From a virus, in the IMG/VR virus record IMGVR_UViG_3300037847_007204, positions 1-23,879 of that record: DNA of 23,879 nt. One strand, given 5' to 3'. Below the pieces are notes generated by a model that had not been told where the DNA came from, did not search any database, and worked only from the letters and a program-made list of their open reading frames with translations. The position numbers were made by a program, and so were the translations under genes. Shown in pieces: positions 15,161 to 20,275 of this stretch (positions are counted from its first letter, which is position 1; the number at the start of each line of letters is the position of its first letter).

Positions 15161-15169
15161 AAATTAACT

Positions 15170-15337
15170 ATGCTACTTATAAATAAATATCAAATCAAAC
15201 TTACTACAAATTTACTAACAAATAACTATATTAATATTAAATTTATTTCTAATAAACTATTTATAATTAATAATCCTTCAAATATTAATATAACTAAATT
15301 ACTAACTAAAAATAATATAACTTTTAAAGCAATTTAA
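15170..15337 (+). CDS. Hypothetical 55-residue low-complexity protein
   Basis: The reading frame from this ATG encodes 55 residues, MLLINKYQIKLTTNLLTNNY onward, almost only Leu, Ile, Asn, Thr and Lys. I chose this start because it follows a promoter-like motif and an AAATTAACTATG leader like those of neighbouring genes; an in-frame ATG exists at 15113, before the motif. The composition is what very AT-rich DNA would encode by chance, so the gene is doubtful. No domain is recognisable. Confidence 0.45.
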   Translation: MLLINKYQIKLTTNLLTNNYINIKFISNKLFIINNPSNINITKLLTKNNITFKAI

Positions 15338-15342
15338 AAAAA

Positions 15343-15379
15343 CACAATTTAAATACTAACACTATTAGATAATATAAAT
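15343..15379 (+). promoter_or_regulatory. Rightward two-box promoter-like motif, copy 2
   Basis: AATACTA (15352-15358), 7 bases, TAGATAATATAAAT (15366-15379), preceded by CACAATTTA. It lies 41 bases before the ATG at 15421 in an 83-base gap between genes. Spacing is identical to the other five copies. Confidence 0.68.
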
Positions 15380-15420
15380 GTAAATAATAACTTAATAATA
15401 ATAACTTAAAACAAATAACT

Positions 15421-15648
15421 ATGCAAACTTTAAAATCAAAACGCTTCGTAATTCGCAAATCACTAATTGGCAAAAATCAAATCATTGAAGTAACTTTCAA
15501 AAATGGCAAAAAAGCAAAGTATAATCATGACCTCGCTTACAACATCATGCAAAGCAAACTAAATACTATGCCTTGCTTTGAAAAATACAAAAGCTATACA
15601 AGTAGCACTTCAATTCCAGTAATTCTACGTGACAAAGTAATACTTTAA
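15421..15648 (+). CDS. Hypothetical small basic protein
   Basis: I do not recognise this 75-residue protein. It starts MQTLKSKRFVIRKSLIGKNQ, continues IIEVTFKNGKKAKYNHDLAY and NIMQSKLNTMPCFEKYKSY, and ends SIPVILRDKVIL. It is basic, with a likely beta hairpin (VIRKSLIGKNQIIEVTFKNG) followed by a helix. It has its own promoter-like motif and is followed by a clear terminator hairpin, so it is probably a single-gene early transcript. Functions of such small phage genes are often host takeover; that is inference here. Confidence 0.72.
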   Translation: MQTLKSKRFVIRKSLIGKNQIIEVTFKNGKKAKYNHDLAYNIMQSKLNTMPCFEKYKSYTSSTSIPVILRDKVIL

Positions 15649-15661
15649 TCACTTATAAACT

Positions 15662-15694
15662 AAGAGCAGTAGTATAATACTCTGCTGCTCTTTT
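15662..15694 (+). terminator. Intrinsic terminator after the gene at 15421-15648
   Basis: AAGAGCAG (15662-15669) pairs with CTGCTCTT (15685-15692), eight base pairs, with AGTAT/ATACT as an inner stem in the loop, and ends in a TTTT run. This is the one clear rho-independent-type hairpin I found. Confidence 0.7.
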
Positions 15695-15734
15695 AAACAC
15701 TTAAACAAATAATCACCTTTAAAAACTAAATAAA

Positions 15735-15884
15735 ATGAGAAAATTTCATCATAATAAAGTAATTAATGTACTATCTAACGTAGCAGTTTACTCTGCAGTA
15801 ACACTAATCTTATCAGGTTCACTAATGATACTAATGTCAGTAATATCAGGTGATGTTCCAAGTAGCTTTGGAATATATGGGTAA
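15735..15884 (+). CDS. Small single-pass membrane protein, unknown function
   Basis: Found by reading the gap between genes: MRKFHHNKVINVLSNVAVYS, AVTLILSGSLMILMSVISG, then DVPSSFGIYG and stop. The product has 49 residues with a basic N-terminus and one hydrophobic segment from about residue 15 to 37, so it is a plausible inner-membrane peptide with the N-terminus inside. No two-box motif lies directly before it; it follows the terminator by about 40 bases. Small phage membrane peptides can affect lysis timing, superinfection or host membranes, but nothing here shows which. Confidence 0.6.
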   Translation: MRKFHHNKVINVLSNVAVYSAVTLILSGSLMILMSVISGDVPSSFGIYG

Positions 15885-15885
15885 A

Positions 15886-15922
15886 CACAAATTAAATACA
15901 ACAAAAGTAAGATAATATAATA
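15886..15922 (+). promoter_or_regulatory. Rightward two-box promoter-like motif, copy 3
   Basis: CACAAATTAAATACAA (15886-15901), 7 bases, AAGATAATATAATA (15909-15922). It lies 27 bases before the ATG at 15950 and starts right after the stop of the membrane-protein gene. Confidence 0.68.
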
Positions 15923-15949
15923 AAATAATAACTAATAAAAATAAATACT

Positions 15950-16147
15950 ATGTACTATAATAAATATCACAAAACTTGGAAACAAGCATTTGCTGAAGTA
16001 AACGCTCAAGCACTTAAACACGAAATAATTAAAGCAATAGCTTCTGAAATAGTTCAAAGACCAGTGGAAAATCTAATAGGTTTCACTGATGAACAAAGAA
16101 ACCAAGTTTGGAGTGACTATTATAATACTATAACATTAAATAAATAA
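15950..16147 (+). CDS. Hypothetical small helical protein
   Basis: The 65-residue product reads MYYNKYHKTWKQAFAEVNAQ, ALKHEIIKAIASEIVQRPVE, NLIGFTDEQRNQVWSDYYNT, ending ITLNK. It is mostly helical and soluble, with no recognisable domain. It begins after a two-box motif and is followed two bases later by another small gene starting in the AATAACTATG context. I can give no function; it belongs to the early small-gene block. Confidence 0.68.
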   Translation: MYYNKYHKTWKQAFAEVNAQALKHEIIKAIASEIVQRPVENLIGFTDEQRNQVWSDYYNTITLNK

Positions 16148-16149
16148 CT

Positions 16150-16275
16150 ATGCAAAAACTAGATAAAATAGCACAAGAAGTATTTGGTGAGTTTGGATTC
16201 ACTACGTGTACTTCACATCAACAAGAAACAATATTAACTTATTACTCTAATTTTAAAAAACTATGCAATGAATAA
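16150..16275 (+). CDS. Hypothetical 41-residue protein
   Basis: Reading from the ATG just after the previous stop gives MQKLDKIAQEVFGEFGFTTC, TSHQQETILTYYSNFKKLCNE and TAA. The start has the AAATAACTATG context shared by this block, and the end overlaps the next gene as ATGAATAA. The product is mainly one amphipathic helix with a short central turn. It is too small to classify; the tight packing on both sides is the best support that it is a real gene. Confidence 0.58.
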   Translation: MQKLDKIAQEVFGEFGFTTCTSHQQETILTYYSNFKKLCNE

Positions 16276-16519
16276 TAAAAGAGAATTTATGAATATACCT
16301 TATGAGGTAAAAGATAACAAGTTTAATCAATGGTTTACTTGTAAGTACTTCAACTTCTACCCGTATCACATCATGTCATTTTCTACAAATACAGAAGATG
16401 AAATGAAGCAAAAAATAGCGGATTACGTAGATAATAGAGTAAAATACGAGCGAAAATATAAACTAAGTACTAAAGCGGCAGCGCAATTTTACAAAGAATT
16501 AAATTATAAAGGCGATTAA
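16268..16519 (+). CDS. Hypothetical protein, aromatic-rich
   Basis: The 83-residue product begins MNNKREFMNIPYEVKDNKFN and contains WFTCKYFNFYPYHIMSFSTN, an unusually aromatic stretch, followed by a charged helix (TEDEMKQKIADYVDNRVKYE) and a lysine-rich end. No known domain. A second Met at residue 8 is possible, but the first start fits the eight-base overlap with the previous gene. Function unknown. Confidence 0.67.
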   Translation: MNNKREFMNIPYEVKDNKFNQWFTCKYFNFYPYHIMSFSTNTEDEMKQKIADYVDNRVKYERKYKLSTKAAAQFYKELNYKGD

Positions 16520-16521
16520 CT

Positions 16522-16692
16522 ATGAAAATAATGAAATATAGAATAATATATAGGAACACCTTTCATGGTGACGAAGAAATAGATACAGCGGAAACTAGAC
16601 GTGAAGCTATAAGATTAGTAAACGAATATAAATTAGCATTTCGCTCTGATAACATATACTTTAACAAATTAAATACGAAATACTACAGATAA
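16522..16692 (+). CDS. Hypothetical 56-residue protein
   Basis: Translation from the ATG two bases after the previous stop gives MKIMKYRIIYRNTFHGDEEI, DTAETRREAIRLVNEYKLAF and RSDNIYFNKLNTKYYR. The layout is beta strand, acidic turn, alpha helix (TRREAIRLVNEYKLAF), beta strand, typical of small phage proteins with a ferredoxin-like or RRM-sized fold, though I would not assign one. The end of the gene contains the fourth two-box motif, and the stop TAA is part of it. Confidence 0.66.
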   Translation: MKIMKYRIIYRNTFHGDEEIDTAETRREAIRLVNEYKLAFRSDNIYFNKLNTKYYR

Positions 16693-16699
16693 TATAATA
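16664..16699 (+). promoter_or_regulatory. Rightward two-box promoter-like motif, copy 4
   Basis: ACAAATTAAATACGA (16664-16678), 7 bases, CAGATAATATAATA (16686-16699), ten bases before the ATG at 16709. The motif is embedded in the last codons and stop of the previous gene. Confidence 0.7.
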
Positions 16700-16708
16700 A
16701 AAAAAACT

Positions 16709-16900
16709 ATGCAAACAATTAAATTCTTACCAAACAATCAAATACGCCTTGGCAATACAACTTATAAAGGTTATACAATAGGCGAACTACCAAAATCCTT
16801 CGGTTTTATTTATGATGAAGATACAGACAAAGAAGGTAAATCAGAGTGGTTTAACTACAAAGGTTTAACTTATGTAGAAAAAACATTACTTCCATGGTAG
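16709..16900 (+). CDS. Hypothetical small protein
   Basis: The 63-residue product reads MQTIKFLPNNQIRLGNTTYK, GYTIGELPKSFGFIYDEDTD, KEGKSEWFNYKGLTYVEKTL, ending LPW. It looks like a small all-beta protein with an acidic loop (DEDTDKEGKSE). It is the first gene after the fourth two-box motif, with only about ten bases between motif and start codon. No function is known. Confidence 0.68.
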   Translation: MQTIKFLPNNQIRLGNTTYKGYTIGELPKSFGFIYDEDTDKEGKSEWFNYKGLTYVEKTLLPW

Positions 16901-16908
16901 TAACTAAT

Positions 16909-17109
16909 ATGAAAGAGCTATGCAATTACTCTTTACAACAGAAAAAACTACGTGCTGCGGAGCATAGACGCAAGCACTCACATGACGGTCAGTGCAGTGG
17001 ACTTACAGACAAGGAGTATAATAGAATACAAACTCGTCAAAAATCTACTTTTTCAAAAGCTAGAAAGTTCACTCACAACCGTATGTGGAAATATTATAAC
17101 TTAAAATAA
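16909..17109 (+). CDS. Hypothetical basic protein
   Basis: From the ATG at 16909 the product has 66 residues: MKELCNYSLQQKKLRAAEHR, RKHSHDGQCSGLTDKEYNRI, QTRQKSTFSKARKFTHNRMW, ending KYYNLK. An upstream in-frame ATG at 16894 would add MVVTN but overlaps the previous gene by seven bases; the downstream start has a better A/T-rich leader. The protein is strongly basic with clusters of Lys, Arg and His, suggesting nucleic-acid contact; this is inference. No domain recognised. Confidence 0.64.
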   Translation: MKELCNYSLQQKKLRAAEHRRKHSHDGQCSGLTDKEYNRIQTRQKSTFSKARKFTHNRMWKYYNLK

Positions 17110-17114
17110 ACACT

Positions 17115-17546
17115 ATGACAAATTATCAACTACAACAAAAATACTTAGAAGCAGACTTCGTTTTTAATATGCTTTCTAAATATGGAATTAAAGAAGTAAC
17201 AACTCAGCGTCAAGCTAAAAATGAAACTCGTGAGTTTGAGTTTCCTGTACCTTGCTACACAAAACAAAGACTTAAGTGGTTTAAAAGTAAAAACTATAAC
17301 TTAAATGATTTACCTCGATTAAGAATCGCTGTGTTTAAATCAGGCTATGTACGTAAGCAAAACGGTGCATACAAACCTTATCAACTAAATCCACAGTACA
17401 AACAGAATCAAAAGTGGGTTTGGCAAAGAGAAAATGGTGAAATATATATATCAGACACTGTATGTAATGCAAGAGCTCTTATATACTCGCCATTAACTAG
17501 ATTAAACTATATGTTAAACTATTACCTTAAAAACTATGCAAAATAA
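17115..17546 (+). CDS. Hypothetical protein, basic and aromatic
   Basis: I do not recognise this 143-residue protein. It starts MTNYQLQQKYLEADFVFNML and contains TREFEFPVPCYTKQRLKWFK, LNDLPRLRIAVFKSGYVRKQ and WVWQRENGEIYISDTVCNAR. It is basic with many Tyr, Trp and Lys residues, and predicted mixed alpha/beta with a C-terminal helix (LTRLNYMLNYYLKNYAK). Five bases separate it from the previous gene, so it is probably on the same transcript. Confidence 0.7.
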   Translation: MTNYQLQQKYLEADFVFNMLSKYGIKEVTTQRQAKNETREFEFPVPCYTKQRLKWFKSKNYNLNDLPRLRIAVFKSGYVRKQNGAYKPYQLNPQYKQNQKWVWQRENGEIYISDTVCNARALIYSPLTRLNYMLNYYLKNYAK

Positions 17547-17547
17547 T

Positions 17548-17658
17548 ATGAATCCTTGGGAAAGATTGTATAACCACCCAGCGTTTGAGAGTTATACAAA
17601 AGAACAAATAGATGAAATGACATTTGCTGAATTACATGAAATACTAGACTATGATTGA
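17548..17658 (+). CDS. Hypothetical 36-residue acidic protein
   Basis: MNPWERLYNHPAFESYTKEQ then IDEMTFAELHEILDYD and TGA. It begins one base after the previous stop, with an A-rich leader, and its end overlaps the following start, so it fills the gap neatly. It is a short acidic helix-turn-helix-sized peptide with no known relatives that I can name. Its reality rests on packing and composition. Confidence 0.52.
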   Translation: MNPWERLYNHPAFESYTKEQIDEMTFAELHEILDYD

Positions 17659-17749
17659 ACTAAATAAATTACAAGAACAATATAACAATAACGAGATAAC
17701 TTTTGAAGAATATCATGAAGGATTAGATCTTCTTGGTTGGCTAAAATAA
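17651..17749 (+). CDS. Hypothetical 32-residue peptide
   Basis: MIELNKLQEQYNNNEITFEE then YHEGLDLLGWLK and TAA. The start overlaps the previous stop by eight bases. The 'LQEQY.N.EITFEEYHEGLDLL' pattern resembles the short helical linker region of SHOCT-like peptides, in which a 'L..LY..G.IT..EF...K..LL' motif occurs; this is only a pattern resemblance. Too short to assign a function. Confidence 0.5.
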   Translation: MIELNKLQEQYNNNEITFEEYHEGLDLLGWLK

Positions 17750-17755
17750 AAAAAT

Positions 17756-17938
17756 ATGAGTGTAACTAAAAAAATAGATCATGTGGCACAAGGTGTTGCT
17801 GATCATATAAAAGAAATAATATACGACACTGTTGAGTGGCAAATAGCTGACTTTCCAGTAAATGGCGACGAGTATAATGCTATACACAGCGCCGTTATGA
17901 AGCGTGCTATCGAGTATTTGTACGATGACACAAATTAA
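17756..17938 (+). CDS. Hypothetical helical protein
   Basis: The 60-residue product is MSVTKKIDHVAQGVADHIKE, IIYDTVEWQIADFPVNGDEY, NAIHSAVMKRAIEYLYDDTN. It is helical, with two helices around a central GDEY turn. No domain recognised. Its stop codon lies within the fifth two-box motif (ACAAATTAAATACGA), so the promoter-like sequence overlaps its 3' end, as for the genes ending at 16692 and 18944. Confidence 0.66.
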   Translation: MSVTKKIDHVAQGVADHIKEIIYDTVEWQIADFPVNGDEYNAIHSAVMKRAIEYLYDDTN

Positions 17939-17965
17939 ATACGATTACTCGTAGATAATATATAT
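17930..17965 (+). promoter_or_regulatory. Rightward two-box promoter-like motif, copy 5
   Basis: ACAAATTAAATACGA (17930-17944), 7 bases, TAGATAATATATAT (17952-17965), 22 bases before the ATG at 17988. It is the last copy before the structured RNA region. Confidence 0.7.
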
Positions 17966-17987
17966 GTAACAAATAAAATAAATAACT

Positions 17988-18176
17988 ATGTATTGTAAAT
18001 GTGGAGATGAAGTACACCCAGTGAGATTAAATTTAGGCTATAAGACATGTGTAAAGTGTTCTACAACTAAAACTTATAGCTACGTACCAATCATAGAACA
18101 CAAAACAGGTAATACAATACAAATTGTCAGCCAAGAAGTAAGCGCATCAGTGCACAGAGCTTGGCGACGTAAATAG
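17988..18176 (+). CDS. Small zinc-ribbon protein, TraR/DksA-like appearance
   Basis: The 62-residue product has a four-cysteine site near the N-terminus, MYCKCGDEVHPVRLNLGYKT followed by CVKC (Cys3, Cys5, Cys21, Cys24). The spacing suits a zinc ribbon. The rest, SYVPIIEHKTGNTIQIVSQE and VSASVHRAWRRK, is beta then a basic helix. Small CxC...CxxC proteins with this look occur in phages and resemble the zinc knuckle of TraR/DksA transcription modulators, but the usual acidic coiled-coil tip is missing. It may act on host RNA polymerase, which is inference. It is immediately upstream of the structured RNA. Confidence 0.68.
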   Translation: MYCKCGDEVHPVRLNLGYKTCVKCSTTKTYSYVPIIEHKTGNTIQIVSQEVSASVHRAWRRK

Positions 18177-18179
18177 CTA

Positions 18180-18623
18180 GACGAGTAGCTTAATTAGGTC
18201 GGACGGGTGAGGGATCGTTATGAACTCCGCGAGACACATAAGTGAATAGCTAGCAATACCCAGCGAATAAATAACAAACCTGCATGCTGGTAACAGTAGA
18301 CAACCAGGGAATCCCATGGTGTCGAATCCAACCGGAGAGCGGTTAGGAAATGTCTGGGTATAAAACAGGTACAGTATCACGGATTGCAGAGTAATTAACT
18401 GCATGCACGGTGGAAGTCCGACTGCGAAAGCAAAGATAACTGTATCTATAAGCAGTAGTAAGTATAAGTCAGGGTACACACCGGTAAATGACGTGCATCT
18501 TATTACTGCTTTATGGGCGTGATATGGTAAGAAACATATGTGGTGCCGACTATCGACGGATATAAGCGAGCGTACGGAAGTGTATTATGTTTAACGCAGG
18601 TTCGATTCCTGCCACGTCCACTA
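18180..18623 (+). ncRNA. Candidate structured noncoding RNA with tRNA/tmRNA-like 3' domain
   Basis: No plausible gene covers 18177-18641. GC is about 45% (188 of 420 bases in 18181-18600) against roughly 30% around it, as expected for a structured RNA in an AT-rich genome. Visible helices include ATACCCAG/CTGGGTAT (18256-18263 with 18354-18361), TCC-AACCG/CGGTT-GGA (18327-18348), CTGGT/ACCAG (18287-18307), TGCAG/CTGCA (18385-18403), AGATA/TATCT (18434-18447), and a 12-bp stem AAGCAGTAGTAA/TTATTACTGCTT with one G-U pair (18450-18461 with 18500-18511). The 3' end is a tRNA-like domain described separately. Exact ends are not known. Large ornate phage RNAs such as GOLLD and ROOL are a conceivable class, but I cannot match their consensus from memory. 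Confidence 0.75.
18515..18623 (+). ncRNA. tRNA/tmRNA-like domain with G3-U70 and A73
   Basis: GGGCGTG (18515-18521) pairs fully with CACGTCC (18613-18619), including G3 with U70. The unpaired base after it is A (A73), followed by CTA; G3-U70 and A73 are the alanyl-tRNA synthetase identity signals shared by tRNA-Ala and tmRNA. The T arm is canonical: GCAGG, loop TTCGATT, CCTGC (18596-18612), directly abutting the acceptor strand. The D region is only ATATGGTAAG, and AAACATA (18532-18538) pairs with TATGTTT (18586-18592), replacing an anticodon arm by a 7-bp stem closing 47 bases. That layout resembles tmRNA, but no tag-coding frame or room for pseudoknots is present. Confidence 0.72.
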
Positions 18624-18641
18624 ATTTTAAATTAAATATAA

Positions 18642-18944
18642 ATGAGAACATCAGCAAAAGTAAAACAAATGACAAGCGAAAGATCTGGAAGACCAGTGGC
18701 TAATCAGTTTATTATCTATGCTTCTAACGGTACTTATTTTCAAAGTTATAATAGCGTCATAGCTTTTATATCTAATGACGGTAAAGTTACACTAGATGAT
18801 TACTATTGGGACTACTCTCGCACAACAAGTAGATACAGAAATCAGTTTTTAGGTGAAAATACTGCGGAAACTAGAGCTAAAATAGACTCTGGCGAGTATA
18901 AACTAAAAGATTTACAAGTACCTAAAAACCCTTACACAAATTAA
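18642..18944 (+). CDS. Conserved phage protein, resembles DUF8033
   Basis: The 100-residue product contains MTSERSGRPVANQFIIYASN, GTYFQSYNSVIAFISNDGKV and TLDDYYWDYSRTTSRYRNQF, then LGENTAETRAKIDSGEYKLK. The 'SGR.V.NQFII......YFQSY.S.IA.........LD...WDYS.TT..YR..FL.E...ET..KI..G.Y.L' pattern is one I know from uncharacterised early phage proteins, and I recall DUF8033 as its name, unverified. It is soluble with a likely beta sheet and C-terminal helix. It follows the structured RNA and its stop lies in the sixth two-box motif. Confidence 0.74.
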   Translation: MRTSAKVKQMTSERSGRPVANQFIIYASNGTYFQSYNSVIAFISNDGKVTLDDYYWDYSRTTSRYRNQFLGENTAETRAKIDSGEYKLKDLQVPKNPYTN

Positions 18945-18971
18945 ATACGAATAGTAATAGATAATATAATA
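18936..18971 (+). promoter_or_regulatory. Rightward two-box promoter-like motif, copy 6
   Basis: ACAAATTAAATACGA (18936-18950), 7 bases, TAGATAATATAATA (18958-18971), 11 bases before the ATG at 18983. It overlaps the 3' end of the DUF8033-like gene. Confidence 0.7.
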
Positions 18972-18982
18972 AAATAATAATT

Positions 18983-19231
18983 ATGGCAAGACTTACACTT
19001 TACGAAAGACTAAAACCTGAGATCAAAGAAGCTTTAATATCAAACATGGTTAACTATGAAACAACTGTTACAGATATTATTGAATTACTTTGCAACGAAA
19101 CATTTTACTCTAATCTAAAAATTAGTGACATTAGCTCGTTATATACATTTTCTGACATTGAACTTATTAAAGTATCAGCGTGGGATTTTAAATATGGCGA
19201 TAATATTTTAATATCTAAAGACTATGAATAA
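18983..19231 (+). CDS. Hypothetical protein
   Basis: The 82-residue product begins MARLTLYERLKPEIKEALIS, continues NMVNYETTVTDIIELLCNET and FYSNLKISDISSLYTFSDIE, and ends LISKDYE. Mostly helical with a central helix pair; no domain recognised. It is the first of a run of four closely overlapping genes that follow the sixth two-box motif, so all four are likely co-transcribed. The stop overlaps the next start as ATGAATAA. Confidence 0.68.
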   Translation: MARLTLYERLKPEIKEALISNMVNYETTVTDIIELLCNETFYSNLKISDISSLYTFSDIELIKVSAWDFKYGDNILISKDYE

Positions 19232-19433
19232 AGAAATTAAAGAACGAGCTAGACATAAAGCTTTTGCTAAAATTAGCTTTATAGAATTAGAAAACAGAAC
19301 ATACAAAAGAGATATTAAAGCAGGTGGTGATGGTAGATTATCAGTTGAACTTCTACAACGCTGCTTAAACTCTAACGAAAATGAATTAAAAACCTGGCAA
19401 TATATTGCTAAATTAATAGAAACAGATGAATAA
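19224..19433 (+). CDS. Hypothetical basic helical protein
   Basis: The 69-residue product reads MNKEIKERARHKAFAKISFI, ELENRTYKRDIKAGGDGRLS and VELLQRCLNSNENELKTWQY, ending IAKLIETDE. It has two long helices joined by a glycine turn (KAGGDGRLS). No known family. It is joined to both neighbours by identical eight-base ATGAATAA overlaps, which suggests translational coupling in a fixed ratio. Confidence 0.67.
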   Translation: MNKEIKERARHKAFAKISFIELENRTYKRDIKAGGDGRLSVELLQRCLNSNENELKTWQYIAKLIETDE

Positions 19434-19875
19434 AATACTAACAGAAGAACTAATAGAACAAAAACTAAAAGAAAAATACGAATACCCAGAAGATCCTGAT
19501 CAAGATGTAATGCTTGAAATATTACAAGATGAGTATCAGTTTGAACTAACAGACTCTTACAGTAGAAGCCCTGATTATTCTATATTTGCAGAATGTACAG
19601 CTGATGGCTATGAAGTATGGGTTGCTACTTTTGGAGATGGTAGCAATATATGTATCGGTGAAGACGTACATTACTATGAAAGTGACTTATCTGATAAGCT
19701 TCAAGAAGCTATGGTTGATCACTGTGAGCTTATATATGTAGATGATTTAGAAGCTAATTATGTACAAGATGCTATTATGTATGCGTATCAAGATTTATAC
19801 GAAGACAAACAAGAAGAAATTACAGATGAACTTATTGAACAAGGTTACAAGTGGCCTGAAAAAGTTGAAGCATAA
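19426..19875 (+). CDS. Highly acidic hypothetical protein
   Basis: This 149-residue protein has about 41 Asp and Glu against about 9 Lys and Arg, by my count, a net charge near -32. It begins MNKILTEELIEQKLKEKYEY and contains EDPDQDVMLEILQDEYQF, SPDYSIFAECTADGYEVWVA and YESDLSDKLQEAMVDHCEL. It is predicted mixed beta and helix with a C-terminal helical acidic part. Strongly acidic small phage proteins sometimes mimic DNA to block host nucleases or regulators; nothing in the sequence proves that here. It overlaps the next start by one base (TAATG). Confidence 0.7.
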   Translation: MNKILTEELIEQKLKEKYEYPEDPDQDVMLEILQDEYQFELTDSYSRSPDYSIFAECTADGYEVWVATFGDGSNICIGEDVHYYESDLSDKLQEAMVDHCELIYVDDLEANYVQDAIMYAYQDLYEDKQEEITDELIEQGYKWPEKVEA

Positions 19876-20153
19876 TGACAGAACAAGAAATGGAAAAACT
19901 AGCTAACTTAGTTGTTGACAAACTAATAGCTAAACAGCAAGAGTATGACGAGCAGTTTCACGTAGACTTACAACAAACTATGAGCGATAATATGGGTCAT
20001 GCAAGACACGTAACACAAGAAGAGTTATTGCTAGCAGAAATAGCTAGACTTATGACTCTATTGTCATCATACGAAGACAAAGAACAATATGAAAAAGCTG
20101 CTATAATTAAAAATAAAATAGATAAATTAAAGAACAAATTAGATGAATTATGA
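19875..20153 (+). CDS. Hypothetical coiled-coil protein
   Basis: The 92-residue product begins MTEQEMEKLANLVVDKLIAK and is helical throughout, with a likely coiled coil in the second half (LLLAEIARLMTLLSSYEDKE then QYEKAAIIKNKIDKLKNKLD). A short polar break (MSDNMGHARHVTQEE) separates two helices. The C-terminal pattern resembles UVR-type helical hairpins ('YEDKEQYEKAAIIKNKIDKLK'), in which a helix pair mediates protein-protein contact; this is a resemblance only. It is coupled to its neighbours by TAATG and ATGA overlaps. Confidence 0.7.
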   Translation: MTEQEMEKLANLVVDKLIAKQQEYDEQFHVDLQQTMSDNMGHARHVTQEELLLAEIARLMTLLSSYEDKEQYEKAAIIKNKIDKLKNKLDEL

Positions 20154-20275
20154 GTAGAATAAAGACGTATAAGCATTTAATAAACACAAATGCCTTTGGC
20201 ATTGGAAATAAAGTAAAGCAATATAAAAAACCTAAAAATAAGAATAATAAAAGGACTGTGACAACAGCCCTTTAA
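20150..20275 (+). CDS. Hypothetical 41-residue basic peptide
   Basis: MSRIKTYKHLINTNAFGIGN, then KVKQYKKPKNKNNKRTVTTA and L, stop TAA. It starts inside the stop of the previous gene (ATGA) and is strongly basic in its second half. The 3' end of the gene contains the left half (TGTGACA) of the 47-bp control element, so transcription of this gene would run through that element. Support is from coupling and frame; function unknown. Confidence 0.5.
   Translation: MSRIKTYKHLINTNAFGIGNKVKQYKKPKNKNNKRTVTTAL

Larger units (their letters stand above)
14811..15169. promoter_or_regulatory. Divergent intergenic control region
   Basis: No convincing gene lies here. Genes to the left read leftward and genes to the right read rightward, so both arms' control signals are here: a 47-bp inverted-end element (14895-14941), a GC-rich block (15032-15110) and the first rightward two-box motif (15124-15160). 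An 11-base inverted repeat (TTTTAAGGTAT at 14859-14869, ATACCTTAAAA at 14918-14928) also lies in the leader. The AT-rich stretches beside the GC block would suit an origin, but I cannot prove one. Confidence 0.75.

Noticed and set aside
15113-15169. Upstream start at 15113 for the low-complexity frame
   Set aside because: The first two-box motif lies between this ATG and the one at 15170, and only the latter has the usual AACTATG context.
18177-18479. Open reading frame of 100 codons on the minus strand within the structured RNA region
   Set aside because: It runs against all neighbouring genes, has an odd hydrophobic/cysteine composition, and exactly overlaps the helices of the RNA candidate; the GC-rich structured sequence simply has few stops on that strand.
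18180-18600. Group I or group II intron in this RNA
   Set aside because: GTGCCGACTATCGACGG recalls a group I R element, but no partner S element (TATAGTC-type) follows within range, and there is no separated tRNA 5' half; no domain V-like hairpin for group II was found.
18515-18623. A standard tRNA-Ala or a complete tmRNA
   Set aside because: The acceptor and T arm fit, but the D arm is too short, there is no 7-base anticodon loop, and no tag-coding frame with a typical hydrophobic Ala-Ala end or room for pseudoknots lies between the two halves; nor is the order that of a permuted tmRNA.
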